This document shows, one piece after another, positions 35,317 to 44,176 of a stretch of DNA of 64,000 nt. The number at the start of each line of letters is the position of its first letter. The first letter of the stretch is position 1. Both the position numbers and the translations under genes were made by a program. This DNA comes from Lachnospiraceae bacterium (GTDB lineage Bacteria > Bacillota > Clostridia > Lachnospirales > Lachnospiraceae): the NCBI GenBank assembly GCA_902363445.1, contig CABJAB010000005.1, positions 270,722-334,721 of the forward strand, in the 5' to 3' direction. The notes beneath the pieces were generated by a model. That model had not been told where the DNA came from, searched no databases, and saw only the letters and a list, made by a program, of their open reading frames with translations.

Positions 35317-35340
35317 TGACTAAATAATTTTATATGGTCA
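35317..35340. promoter_or_regulatory. Probable TetR operator
   Basis: A 24-base imperfect palindrome with arms TGACTAAATAAT and TTTATATGGTCA (TGAC...GTCA ends), located just downstream of the -10 box. Confidence 0.65.
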
Positions 35341-35345
35341 CATAT

Positions 35346-35374
35346 ATCATATCGCTCTTGCATTGGATTGTCAA
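35346..35374 (-). promoter_or_regulatory. Promoter of the tetR-ABC exporter operon
   Basis: On the minus strand: TTGACA (35369-35374), 17 bases, TATGAT (35346-35351). Confidence 0.85.
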
Positions 35375-35429
35375 TGAAAACGGAATCATTTCTTTCGTTC
35401 CTATTTCAGCATAGCAAATATTTAGAGCT

Positions 35430-36221
35430 ATACCCAAGGGCACCCCTTAATTCATGCCCTCCAGGCAGGCGCACTTCGTGCGGCAAGGTATGATACAAAA
35501 CACTTTTTGAAATCATTCCTAATAGGCTCCGAATAAGTTCCAGTCAGACACCGGCAGAGGTTCCGGATCGTCACGATTTCGGTTCGCTGGCGATGCAGGG
35601 GCCGTTTTATCCCCGCTTCAGGAGTACCGCTCACATGTCGACGGGAAAATCTTTATGATTTCCCGTCTCCGGTTCGCTCAGAAACGGAATCGGTATTTTT
35701 CGTTTCTGCCTCCCTCCGTCTGGGGAACACCGGCCGCTGCCCTGCGGCGCTCACCTTTAGGCCGGCCCGGAATCTTTCTGCCGGAATCTTTTTTGCCTCA
35801 CCATTTCGGATGGCTTCCATTCCCCTGATTTCATTAAAGGATTGGATATCCACACGGCCTGCGCGCCTTTTGGCAGCAGACCGCGGCGGGCCGTCCTGAT
35901 AGCTTTCAAAATAACTAGAAGCTTATTTCGGTGCGGGAGTAAAAGCAAGAGGAACAATCCGATTCCATTGTAAGGCGAGCGTTGCAAAACCGTTAGCAGG
36001 ATCTTCCCGGCCGTAGGGAGGTAAAAACCGAATCTCATGCAGGTTTTTATTGGAATCTGACATGGAAAAATATCGATTTATCCATGTCAGTTGGAAAAGA
36101 CCGACCGGAGGCCGCAAAGATCGTGGTTACGGCTGCCAGCGAGCCGCCTGGATGAAATCGGATTTCCTCTTGACTTGTAAAGCAGACAAAAAAACATGTT
36201 TAAAAGGTATTCAAAGGTATA
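35430..36221 (-). repeat. Dispersed non-coding repeat, copy 2 (long)
   Basis: It is homologous to copy 1 along its length but in reverse orientation. The 62-bp unit (35430-35491) lies at the left, the palindrome TCCATGTCAG / CTGACATGGA arms at 36058-36091, and the right end reads TTTAAAAGGTATTCAAAGGT, the complement of copy 1's left end. It has about 150 extra bases after 35615 relative to copy 1. The 62-bp unit is turned around relative to the body when compared with copy 1. It ends 25 bases before the copA -35 box. Confidence 0.85.
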
Positions 36222-36246
36222 TTTCCGAATCTTTTTTCAAAATGTG

Positions 36247-36275
36247 TTGACAATAAGCGAAAGAGCGTTTATGAT
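36247..36275 (+). promoter_or_regulatory. copA promoter
   Basis: TTGACA (36247-36252), 17 bases, TATGAT (36270-36275). Confidence 0.85.
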
Positions 36276-36280
36276 AGTGA

Positions 36281-36299
36281 TATACCCAATGGGGGTATA
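36281..36299. promoter_or_regulatory. CsoR-like copper operator
   Basis: TATACCC-AATGG-GGGTATA, directly after the -10 box. It resembles the GC-rich palindromes bound by the copper repressor CsoR in Firmicutes. No csoR gene is in the window. Confidence 0.7.
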
Positions 36300-36324
36300 T
36301 GAACAACTGGAAAGGAAAAGCCAT

Positions 36325-38934
36325 ATGAAACAGAAATTTAATGTGACTGGAATGAGCTGTTCTTCCTGCTCTGCCAATGTGGAAAAGAGTGTCAGAAAGC
36401 TGCCTGGCGTGAAGACAGCCGCGGTGAACCTGCTGTCAAACAGTCTTGTAGTAGAATATGAGGAGACCGCGCTTGACGATGATGCCATTATCTCGGCAGT
36501 AGTCCATGCGGGCTACGGCGCTTCCGTGGCGGGCAAGGAAAGCGGAAAGAAAAAGGGCGGAGACGTCAAAGAGAAGAATCCCGTAGAGGAACAGCTTAAG
36601 AACATGAAATACCGCCTGATCGTTTCCATCTGTTTTATGATCCCGCTCATGTATGTTTCCATGGGGCATATGATCGGACTGCCTCTCCCCGGCTTTTTAT
36701 CCGGACATCAGAATGCCGTGGGATACGGTATGACGCAGTTCCTTTTGACGCTGCCGGTTATGTATGTGAACCGGAAATATTATCAGGTGGGCTTCAAAGC
36801 GCTGTGGCACAGAGCTCCGAATATGGATTCCCTGATAGCCATCGGATCGGGCGCGGCGCTGGTCCATGGGATCGCAGCCATTTATATGATGGGGTATGGG
36901 CTTGGCATACAGGATATGGAGCTGGTGGCCAGCTACCATATGGATCTGTATTTTGAATCCGTATCCATGATCCTGACGCTGATCACCGTAGGAAAATATC
37001 TGGAGACCAGGTCCAAGAGCAAGACCAGTGACGCCATATCGAAGCTTTATGATCTGGCGCCGAAGACGGCCACTGTAGTGCGCGACGGAAAAGAAGAGGA
37101 GATCCTGGTGGAGGAAGTGGTCGCCGGAGATATCCTCGCAGTCCGGCCCGGCCAGAGCATCCCGGTGGACGGGGTGATCGTAGAAGGCCAGGCATCCGTT
37201 GACCAGTCAGCCCTGACCGGAGAGAGTATTCCGGTGGAAAAGGGAGAGGGCGATACGGTAATCGCGGCCACCATAAACAAGAATGGATATTTCACCTTCC
37301 GGGCTACGAGAGTCGGGGATGATACCACCCTGGCGAAGATCATTCAGTTGGTGGAAGACGCCAACAGTTCCAAAGCCCCCATTGCTAAATTGGCCGACAA
37401 GATCGCAGGAGTGTTTGTACCTGTGGTCATCGCCATCGCTCTGCTGGCGACCATCATCTGGGTTCTTGTGGGCGCGACCTTTGGATTCGCATTGTCCATC
37501 GGTATTTCTGTACTGGTGATTTCGTGTCCCTGTGCCCTCGGGCTCGCTACACCGGTGGCTATCATGGTCGGGACCGGTAAGGGAGCTGAGAACGGAATCT
37601 TGATCAAATCGGCAGAATCCCTTGAAGTGGTCCATTCTGTAAAAACGGTTGTAATGGATAAGACCGGGACGATCACGGAAGGAAAGCCGAAGGTGACAGA
37701 TATTCTGCCTTTGGAGCCAAAAGCTTCGGATGGAAAGAAAGAAAAGCTGAATGAGAACAGCCTGCTGCTGATGGCCGCTTCTTTGGAAAAACCTTCAGAG
37801 CATCCGCTGGCGGAAGCCATTGTAGAAGAGGCGGAAAACAGAGGACTTGAGTTTTTGCAGACGGAAGGGTTCCAGGCAGTTTCCGGCAGAGGGATAAAGG
37901 CGGCGCTTTCGGGAAAAGCGTGCCTGGCCGGGAATCAGAGCTTTATGGAAGAAAACGGAGTAGATGTGGCTGAGGCAGAATCCACCGCCCATCGGCTGGC
38001 TGAGGAAGGAAAGACACCGCTGTTTTTTGCCAGGGACGGCGTCCTCTGCGGTATCGTAGGAGTAGCCGATGTGGTGAAGCCCACCAGTGAACAGGCCATC
38101 AAAGAGCTGGAACACATGGGGATCGAGGTGGTCATGCTGACCGGCGACAACGAGAGGACAGCCAATGCCATCAAAAACCAGCTGGGCATCAGCAAGGTCA
38201 TTGCCGAGGTGATGCCACAGGATAAGGAAAAGGCGGTCCGGGATATACAGGAGTCGGGCAGACGTGTCGCCATGGTCGGAGACGGTATCAACGATGCGCC
38301 GGCGCTTGCAAGGGCCGATGTGGGCATTGCCATTGGGGCAGGTACGGACGTGGCCATGGAATCCGCGGATATCGTCCTCATGAAGAGCGATCTTTTGGAC
38401 GTGGTGACAGCGATCCAGCTGAGCAAATCCGTACTGCGAAATATAAAGGAGAATCTGTTCTGGGCCTTTTTCTACAATAGTATTGGTATTCCCCTGGCAG
38501 CCGGTGTTTTTTATAACCTGCTTCAGTGGAAGCTGAATCCTATGTTTGCCGCCGCCGCCATGAGCCTTAGCTCTGTCTGTGTTGTCAGCAACGCGCTGCG
38601 CCTCAAAGGTTTCCGGACGAAGTTTGCTTTTCATACGGAAGCGCCGGCGAAGGAGATTTCCTGTCCGGACGGTTCTTGTATAAGAAAACCCATAGAAGAA
38701 GAAAAGAATAAAGGAGAAGATGAGACTATGAAGAAAATCATGAAGATTGAAGGAATGAGCTGTAACCACTGTAAGATGAGCGCAGAGAAAGCGCTGAACG
38801 CCATAGACGGCGTGACAGCTGTGGTGGATCTGGAAAAGAAGCAGGCAGAGATTACCCTTGAAAAAGAGGTGGCGGATGAAACCCTGAAGGCAGCCGTCGC
38901 GGAGGCCGGCTTCGAACCCGGCGAGATTCAATAA
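36325..38934 (+). CDS. copA: Copper-translocating P1B-type ATPase with C-terminal HMA domain
   Basis: An 869-residue copper exporter. Order: N-terminal HMA domain with GMSCSSC (about residues 8-16), two leading helices, six core helices with the CPCALG metal motif, phosphorylation site DKTGT, GDGINDAPA in the ATP domain, and after the last helices a linker plus a second HMA domain (GMSCNHC, about 808-869). The extra C-terminal domain looks like a fused CopZ chaperone. ATG at 36325 has AAAGGA; the frame runs back into the repeat without a site. A copper operator precedes it. Confidence 0.94.
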   Translation: MKQKFNVTGMSCSSCSANVEKSVRKLPGVKTAAVNLLSNSLVVEYEETALDDDAIISAVVHAGYGASVAGKESGKKKGGDVKEKNPVEEQLKNMKYRLIVSICFMIPLMYVSMGHMIGLPLPGFLSGHQNAVGYGMTQFLLTLPVMYVNRKYYQVGFKALWHRAPNMDSLIAIGSGAALVHGIAAIYMMGYGLGIQDMELVASYHMDLYFESVSMILTLITVGKYLETRSKSKTSDAISKLYDLAPKTATVVRDGKEEEILVEEVVAGDILAVRPGQSIPVDGVIVEGQASVDQSALTGESIPVEKGEGDTVIAATINKNGYFTFRATRVGDDTTLAKIIQLVEDANSSKAPIAKLADKIAGVFVPVVIAIALLATIIWVLVGATFGFALSIGISVLVISCPCALGLATPVAIMVGTGKGAENGILIKSAESLEVVHSVKTVVMDKTGTITEGKPKVTDILPLEPKASDGKKEKLNENSLLLMAASLEKPSEHPLAEAIVEEAENRGLEFLQTEGFQAVSGRGIKAALSGKACLAGNQSFMEENGVDVAEAESTAHRLAEEGKTPLFFARDGVLCGIVGVADVVKPTSEQAIKELEHMGIEVVMLTGDNERTANAIKNQLGISKVIAEVMPQDKEKAVRDIQESGRRVAMVGDGINDAPALARADVGIAIGAGTDVAMESADIVLMKSDLLDVVTAIQLSKSVLRNIKENLFWAFFYNSIGIPLAAGVFYNLLQWKLNPMFAAAAMSLSSVCVVSNALRLKGFRTKFAFHTEAPAKEISCPDGSCIRKPIEEEKNKGEDETMKKIMKIEGMSCNHCKMSAEKALNAIDGVTAVVDLEKKQAEITLEKEVADETLKAAVAEAGFEPGEIQ
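38728..38934 (+). CDS. Possible internal start giving a CopZ-like chaperone
   Basis: In the copA frame, an ATG at 38728 is preceded by AAAGGAG at a distance of 11 bases. It would give a free 68-residue HMA protein with GMSCNHC, the size of CopZ. This overlaps copA fully and may instead be only a fused domain with a fossil ribosome site left from an ancestral copA-copZ pair. I cannot tell from sequence whether it is used. Confidence 0.35.
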   Translation: MKKIMKIEGMSCNHCKMSAEKALNAIDGVTAVVDLEKKQAEITLEKEVADETLKAAVAEAGFEPGEIQ

Positions 38935-38982
38935 AATTCTTGTTTGTGAGAAAATTTATAAAAATTTGATAATTTGAGAAAT

Positions 38983-39012
38983 TGACTTTCACTGGATTGG
39001 AGCATATAATTT
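38983..39012 (+). promoter_or_regulatory. Promoter of the RND pump operon
   Basis: TTGACT followed after 17 bases by TATAAT, about 75 bases before the RND start codon. Confidence 0.8.
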
Positions 39013-39020
39013 GTTTCAGG

Positions 39021-39052
39021 GAAGCCGACCGACTAGCCGGTCGGCTTTTTTA
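39021..39052 (+). promoter_or_regulatory. Palindrome with T run between promoter and RND gene
   Basis: CCGACCGACTAGCCGGTCGG is a 20-base palindrome with one mismatched pair around a central CTAG, flanked by AAG/CTT and followed by TTTTTT. It can act as TetR operator, as an intrinsic terminator, or both. Confidence 0.7.
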
Positions 39053-39086
39053 TTTCAGCAGAAACAAACATCAGGAGGATTGGACG

Positions 39087-42000
39087 ATGATTGCGAAATT
39101 CAGTGTGAAGAAGCCCATGACGGTTTTTGTGGCCGTGGTGCTGATCTTGATTCTGGGGGTGGTGTCTTTTACAGAGATGACGCCGGATCTTTTGCCCAGC
39201 ATCAACCTGCCCTATGCGGTGGTAGTGACCACGTATCGGGGAGCGAGCCCGGAGGAAGTGGAAACGACTGTGACGAAACCGGTGGAGCAGTCCATGGCAA
39301 CACTTAACAACATAAAGGAAGTGAGTTCCACATCCAGCGAGAATGTATCTCTCGTGATCTTAGAGTTCAACGATGACGTGGATATGGATTCCATGACGGT
39401 GGACGTGAGGGAGAAGCTGGACCAGATCGAAGGCTATTGGGATGATACGGTTTCCTCCCCCATCATAATGAAGATCAATCCGGATATGCTCCCCATCGTG
39501 GTCGCTTCTGTGGATGCGGACGATATGGGAGTGGCCGATATCTCCAAGTATGTGGAAGAGACGGTCCAGCCTGCGCTGGAGGGAGTCGACGGCGTGGCCA
39601 GTGTCAGCGCGTCGGGCCTTCTGGAGGAGCAGGTGAACGTCGTCATCCGGGATGACCAGGTGGAAAAGGTCAACGACCGTCTGAAATCCTCCATATCCGA
39701 TTCCCTGTCTGAGGCGGAGGATGCGCTCAATGAAGCGGAGGATAAGATTTCAGAGGGAAAGGCTCAGCTGGAGAGCCAGACGTCTCAGTTCCAGAGCGGG
39801 ATGGTACAGGCGGACCAGGCGCTCAGTGAGGCCAGAATGCAGATCCTCCAGGGGGAGATCGCTCTGGAAAATGCAGAAAAGGAGCTGGCTTCCAAGGAAA
39901 GCGAGGCTCTTTCCCAGGCGGGGTATCAGAGCATAGATGAGATGGAAGCGGGACTTACCTCATCCTTGGAACAGATTAACGGCCTTCTTTCCCAGGAAGC
40001 TTCCATAAGGGATGGACTCACCCAGCTGGAAGCGGGGATTTCGCAGATAGACGATGGGCTGGAACAGGTAAAGGCTGGTAAGACGGCTCTGGAGGAACAG
40101 CCGGATCTAAAGGCGGCCAGAGAAGGCTTTGAGGCCATGAAAGCCCAGGGGATCATCGATGACGACGGCAATCTGCTGATTCCGGAGGACACTCCCGGGT
40201 ATGCGGAGACGGCCGCAGAAGCGGCGGCGTTGAAAGCCGGCGTCGATCTGTACCGTTCAAAGCTGGCGGAGCTCACCGCCGCGGAAACAGATCTGACTAC
40301 CCAGAGAGAAGAACTGGCTTCGAAGAAAACAGAAGCGGAAGCGGCCATCGCTCAGATTGATAAGATAAAGAATGAAGGAACGGCGGCCCAGATCACATCG
40401 GCCCTGGAGGGAATCCAGGCGCTGCGGGCAGGGAAGAGCCAGCTGGCTTCTACCAGGGGGCAGCTGACTTCTGCGAAGAATATCCTGATCGCCAAGGCGC
40501 AGGAAGCCGGAATGACCAAATATGAGGCGGAGTCACAGCTGGCAGATGCAAAACGGCAGCTGGAGGACGGAGAAAAGGAGCTGGGTGAACAGCGGGAGAC
40601 CTTTGATTCTTCCAAGGAAAGCGCTCTTGATGCCGCGGATGTGACCGATAAACTGACGGCGGATATGATATCCCAGATACTGACGGCGCAGAATTTTTCC
40701 ATGCCGGCCGGCTATGTGACGGAGGACGGCATACAGTACCTGGTCCGGGTGGGGAATAAGCTGGAGGATGTGGAGGAGCTTAAAAATCTGGTCCTCTTTG
40801 ACCCGGATGTGGAGGGAATGGAGCCGGTTCGCCTGTCGGACGTGGCGGACGTCTATAAAAGTGACAACAGCGCGGATATTTACGCGAAAATAAACGGAAA
40901 TGACGGTGTGGTCCTTTCCATAGAAAAACAGCCGACTTATGCTACCGCGGATGTGGCGGAGGCTGTCCAGAAGAAGTTTGAGGAGCTGGAGAACGGCCAC
41001 GACGGGCTGCATTTTACCATGCTGTCCAACCAGGGGGATTATATCCATCTGGTGGTGGATTCCGTGCTCAACAATCTTCTGTACGGAGCGATCCTCGCCG
41101 TCATTATCCTTCTGTTTTTCCTGAAGGATCTGAGGCCGACGATCATCATTGCCTGCTCCATCCCTATCAGTGTGATCTTTGCCATCGTGCTGATGTATTT
41201 TTCCGGCGTCACGCTGAATATGATTTCTCTTTCCGGTCTTGCGGTGGGCGTGGGAATGCTGGTGGACAATTCCGTGGTAGTCATCGAGAACATTTACCGG
41301 CTGAGAAATAAAGGAGCCACTGCGATACAGGCGGCGGTCAGCGGTACCGCACAGGTGGCGGGAGCCATCACCTCTTCTACACTCACGACGGTCAGTGTGT
41401 TCCTGCCGATCGTATTTATTAAGGGAATGACCAGGCAGCTGTTTACGGATATGGCGCTGACGATTACCTATTCGCTGGTGGCCAGCCTGATCGTAGCTGT
41501 GACGCTTGTGCCCGCTATGGCTTCCGGAATGCTGAAAAAGCAGAAGGAAAAGTCCCACAAATGGTTTGATTTTATACTGAAGGGATATGAAAGGGCCGTG
41601 AGCTGGTGTCTCAGACACCGTGTGGTGACTCTTCTTGCGGCTGTCGGAATGCTGGTGTTCAGTGTGATCGCGAGCATGAGCCGAGGCACCGCCTATATGC
41701 CTACCATGGACAGCACACAGATTTCTGTTTCCCTCTCCATGCCGGAGGGCTCCGGTACGGAAGACACCAAAGAAATGGCGGATGAAGTGATTGAACGGAT
41801 CATGTCCGTGGATGGCGTGGAAACAGTCGGGGCCATGATGGGAGGAGGAGGGATGATGTCCTCCATGTCAGGCGGAAGTTCTTCGGAGAGTGTTTCCATA
41901 TATGCGATCCTCAAGGAGGGAAAGACGGTGTCCAGCCAGAAAATCGCGGGAAAGATTGAAGAAGCCTGCGCGGATCTGGACTGTGAGGTCACTGCCAGCG

Positions 42001-43151
42001 GCTCTTCCATGGACATGAGCGCCCTGGGAGGCTCCGGCATAACCATGAAAATTGAAGGACAGGATCTGGACGGACTCCAGGAGGCGGCCAAGTCGGCGGC
42101 CGAAAAGCTGGCATCTATAGAGGGTGTCACAGAAGTGGATGACGGAATCGTAGATCCGACTCCCGAGCTTCGTATTGTGATAGATAAGGAAAAAGCCATG
42201 CTTCAGGGAGTTACGGTGGCCCAGGCCTACATGGATCTGCAGAAAGCTTTGAAATCCAGCAGCGAGGCGACGGAGCTTACGGAGAATTCAGGTGATTATC
42301 CTGTGATCGTGGACGACGCTTCAATGGAAGACATGACTACGGAAGATATCCGGAACTATGTATTCACGGTGACCGGCATGGATGGAACAGAGAAAGAGAT
42401 CGCACTCAGGGACATTGCGACGGTAGAGGACGCACAGAGCCTTTCTTCCATTAACAGAGAGAGCCAGAGGCGTTATGTGACCGTGAGCGGCCAGGTGGCC
42501 GACGGCTACAATGTAGGCATCGTGAGCCGGGAAGTAGAAAAAGAGTTCGAGGATTTCCAGCTTCCTGATGGCTGCAGTCTGGTGTTCTCGGGTGAAAATG
42601 AGACGATCATGGAGGCCATGGGCCAGCTGATCAAGATGCTGCTCATCGCCGTCGCTTTCATTTATCTGATCATGGTAGCCCAGTTCCAGTCCCTGCTGTC
42701 GCCCTTTATCGTTATGTTCACGATTCCGCTGGCGTTTACAGGCGGTTTCCTGGGTCTGTTCCTGACCGGAAAGGAGGTCAGCGTCATTGCGATGATAGGC
42801 TTTGTCATGCTGGCAGGGATTATTGTAAATAACGGCATCGTACTGGTAGATTACATCAATCAGCTGAGAAGAGAGGGGACCGATAAGAGGAAAGCCATCG
42901 TAGAGGCCGGCGTGACCCGAATGCGTCCTATTTTAATGACGGCTATCACGACGATCCTCGGACTCCTGACCATGGCGATCGGAGTGGGGACCGGAGCTGA
43001 AATGATGCAGCCTGTGGCAATTGTCACCATCGGCGGACTCACTTACGCGACGCTTATGACGCTGTTCGTGGTACCGGTGCTGTATGATATTTTCAACCGC
43101 AGGGAAATGCGGGTTATCAAGGAAGAAGAGCTGGTGGTATTGGATGACTAA
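39087..43151 (+). CDS. Large RND family efflux pump with coiled-coil insert
   Basis: A 1354-residue pump of the HAE1/AcrB-SwrC type, driven by proton motive force. The start MIAKFSVKKPMTVFVAVVLI is the first helix. The second helix group begins near residue 650 (YGAILAVIILLFFL), with GLAVGVGMLVDNSVVVIENI, a proton-relay segment, and a matching second half near 1180-1340. About 300 extra residues (about 200-515) of Glu/Ala/Gln-rich coiled coil sit in the first outer loop; SwrC-type pumps have about 1065 residues. ATG has AGGAGG. A TetR gene overlaps its end. Substrates may be drugs or amphiphiles. Confidence 0.9.
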   Translation: MIAKFSVKKPMTVFVAVVLILILGVVSFTEMTPDLLPSINLPYAVVVTTYRGASPEEVETTVTKPVEQSMATLNNIKEVSSTSSENVSLVILEFNDDVDMDSMTVDVREKLDQIEGYWDDTVSSPIIMKINPDMLPIVVASVDADDMGVADISKYVEETVQPALEGVDGVASVSASGLLEEQVNVVIRDDQVEKVNDRLKSSISDSLSEAEDALNEAEDKISEGKAQLESQTSQFQSGMVQADQALSEARMQILQGEIALENAEKELASKESEALSQAGYQSIDEMEAGLTSSLEQINGLLSQEASIRDGLTQLEAGISQIDDGLEQVKAGKTALEEQPDLKAAREGFEAMKAQGIIDDDGNLLIPEDTPGYAETAAEAAALKAGVDLYRSKLAELTAAETDLTTQREELASKKTEAEAAIAQIDKIKNEGTAAQITSALEGIQALRAGKSQLASTRGQLTSAKNILIAKAQEAGMTKYEAESQLADAKRQLEDGEKELGEQRETFDSSKESALDAADVTDKLTADMISQILTAQNFSMPAGYVTEDGIQYLVRVGNKLEDVEELKNLVLFDPDVEGMEPVRLSDVADVYKSDNSADIYAKINGNDGVVLSIEKQPTYATADVAEAVQKKFEELENGHDGLHFTMLSNQGDYIHLVVDSVLNNLLYGAILAVIILLFFLKDLRPTIIIACSIPISVIFAIVLMYFSGVTLNMISLSGLAVGVGMLVDNSVVVIENIYRLRNKGATAIQAAVSGTAQVAGAITSSTLTTVSVFLPIVFIKGMTRQLFTDMALTITYSLVASLIVAVTLVPAMASGMLKKQKEKSHKWFDFILKGYERAVSWCLRHRVVTLLAAVGMLVFSVIASMSRGTAYMPTMDSTQISVSLSMPEGSGTEDTKEMADEVIERIMSVDGVETVGAMMGGGGMMSSMSGGSSSESVSIYAILKEGKTVSSQKIAGKIEEACADLDCEVTASGSSMDMSALGGSGITMKIEGQDLDGLQEAAKSAAEKLASIEGVTEVDDGIVDPTPELRIVIDKEKAMLQGVTVAQAYMDLQKALKSSSEATELTENSGDYPVIVDDASMEDMTTEDIRNYVFTVTGMDGTEKEIALRDIATVEDAQSLSSINRESQRRYVTVSGQVADGYNVGIVSREVEKEFEDFQLPDGCSLVFSGENETIMEAMGQLIKMLLIAVAFIYLIMVAQFQSLLSPFIVMFTIPLAFTGGFLGLFLTGKEVSVIAMIGFVMLAGIIVNNGIVLVDYINQLRREGTDKRKAIVEAGVTRMRPILMTAITTILGLLTMAIGVGTGAEMMQPVAIVTIGGLTYATLMTLFVVPVLYDIFNRREMRVIKEEELVVLDD

Positions 43152-43761
43152 AGAAAAGGAATTGTCCGGTAAAAAAGAGGCCATCTATGGAAGTGTCTGG
43201 AATATCTACGTCGGAGGGAAGGATTTAGGGCTGATCCGTATGGGAGAGATCTCTGAGGCGTCCGGTATTCCGAAGGGCACGATCTATGAATATTTTCGCA
43301 CAAAAGATCAGCTGATCGCCGAAGCCGTAATCTGGTCCATCGGAGAGGAGGCCTCCGCTCTTTGTGAAAGAGTAGAAAAGGCGGAGAGCTTCGATCAAAA
43401 GTGGGATATGGTCCTGGAATGGGTGCGTTCTCCGGCAGCACAATCCATATTGATGATCGATTTCATAAGCGGGGATAAAATGCCGGAGAGCCTGAAGGAA
43501 GAACTGATGCGGCTCCACAGGGAGACGTGCTGCGGAGATGATACCGCGGCCAGGGTCATGAATACTCTTCTGGAAGCAGGGCAAAGGGACGGCGTCCTGG
43601 AAAGCCGAGGAAGCCATCTGGCAAGGCGTTCCATTCTGTACAGCGCCATCGCCCCGGTGCTGATGTATGGCAAGAAACAGGAAGAATTTAAGGATACGCC
43701 GTGGGAAGAGGTCAAGGCGTATTCCAAAAAGCTTCTGATCGTGGCATTTAAAAAGGACTGA
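43144..43761 (+). CDS. TetR family regulator of the RND pump
   Basis: A 205-residue TetR repressor. The helix-turn-helix reads MGEISEASGIPKGTIYEYF near residues 33-51, the rest is a helical ligand domain. ATG at 43144 overlaps the RND stop codon by 8 bases, so it is translated with the pump. It is likely an autorepressor acting on the palindrome at about 39.02 kb. Confidence 0.85.
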   Translation: MTKEKELSGKKEAIYGSVWNIYVGGKDLGLIRMGEISEASGIPKGTIYEYFRTKDQLIAEAVIWSIGEEASALCERVEKAESFDQKWDMVLEWVRSPAAQSILMIDFISGDKMPESLKEELMRLHRETCCGDDTAARVMNTLLEAGQRDGVLESRGSHLARRSILYSAIAPVLMYGKKQEEFKDTPWEEVKAYSKKLLIVAFKKD

Positions 43762-43791
43762 GAAAACGAAACAGAGGAGGAAGACACAGAT

Positions 43792-44046
43792 ATGGCAGGG
43801 CTTTCAATGGGGATCGTGGAGGTAGACATCCATGGCATGAATCGTTTCCAGGCAAAGAACCTGATCGCGGGCAGACTAAAGCGGGCGGGCGGCGACATTT
43901 ACCGCATCCGGGTCATACACGGCTACCACAACGGGACGTCTTTGAAGGATATGGTGCGGAAGGAATTCCGGGGTCATCCCAAAGTCCTGCGAGTGGAGGT
44001 CGCCATGAATCCAGGGGAAACGGACCTTGTGCTGAGAGAATTTTAA
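43792..44046 (+). CDS. Smr domain protein
   Basis: An 84-residue stand-alone Smr (small MutS-related) domain. The DIHGMN motif and the later VIHGYHNGTSLK loop correspond to the conserved DLHG and HGxG elements. Smr domains bind and sometimes nick branched nucleic acid or cleave RNA at stalled ribosomes. The histidine in the second motif is present, but the usual HGxG reads HGYHNG. It has a GAGGAGG site and probably continues the tetR transcript, 30 bases downstream. Confidence 0.85.
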   Translation: MAGLSMGIVEVDIHGMNRFQAKNLIAGRLKRAGGDIYRIRVIHGYHNGTSLKDMVRKEFRGHPKVLRVEVAMNPGETDLVLREF

Positions 44047-44079
44047 AATGTGTCTTCCGGCTTCTCAAGCGGAGCTTTC

Positions 44080-44108
44080 TATACAAAACCTTAAAAATAT
44101 GGTACACT
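44080..44108 (+). promoter_or_regulatory. Probable promoter of the sugar kinase gene
   Basis: TATACA (44080-44085), 17 bases, TACACT (44103-44108). Confidence 0.5.
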
Positions 44109-44176
44109 GGGGTCAGTGGGAAGCCATAGAAAAGGCGGACCGAATAGGAAAATAAAAGTTGGGAGAGGGTACGCAT

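Noticed and set aside
36196..36324. Longer start for copA
   Set aside because: The extra 43 codons cover the repeat end, the promoter and the copper operator.
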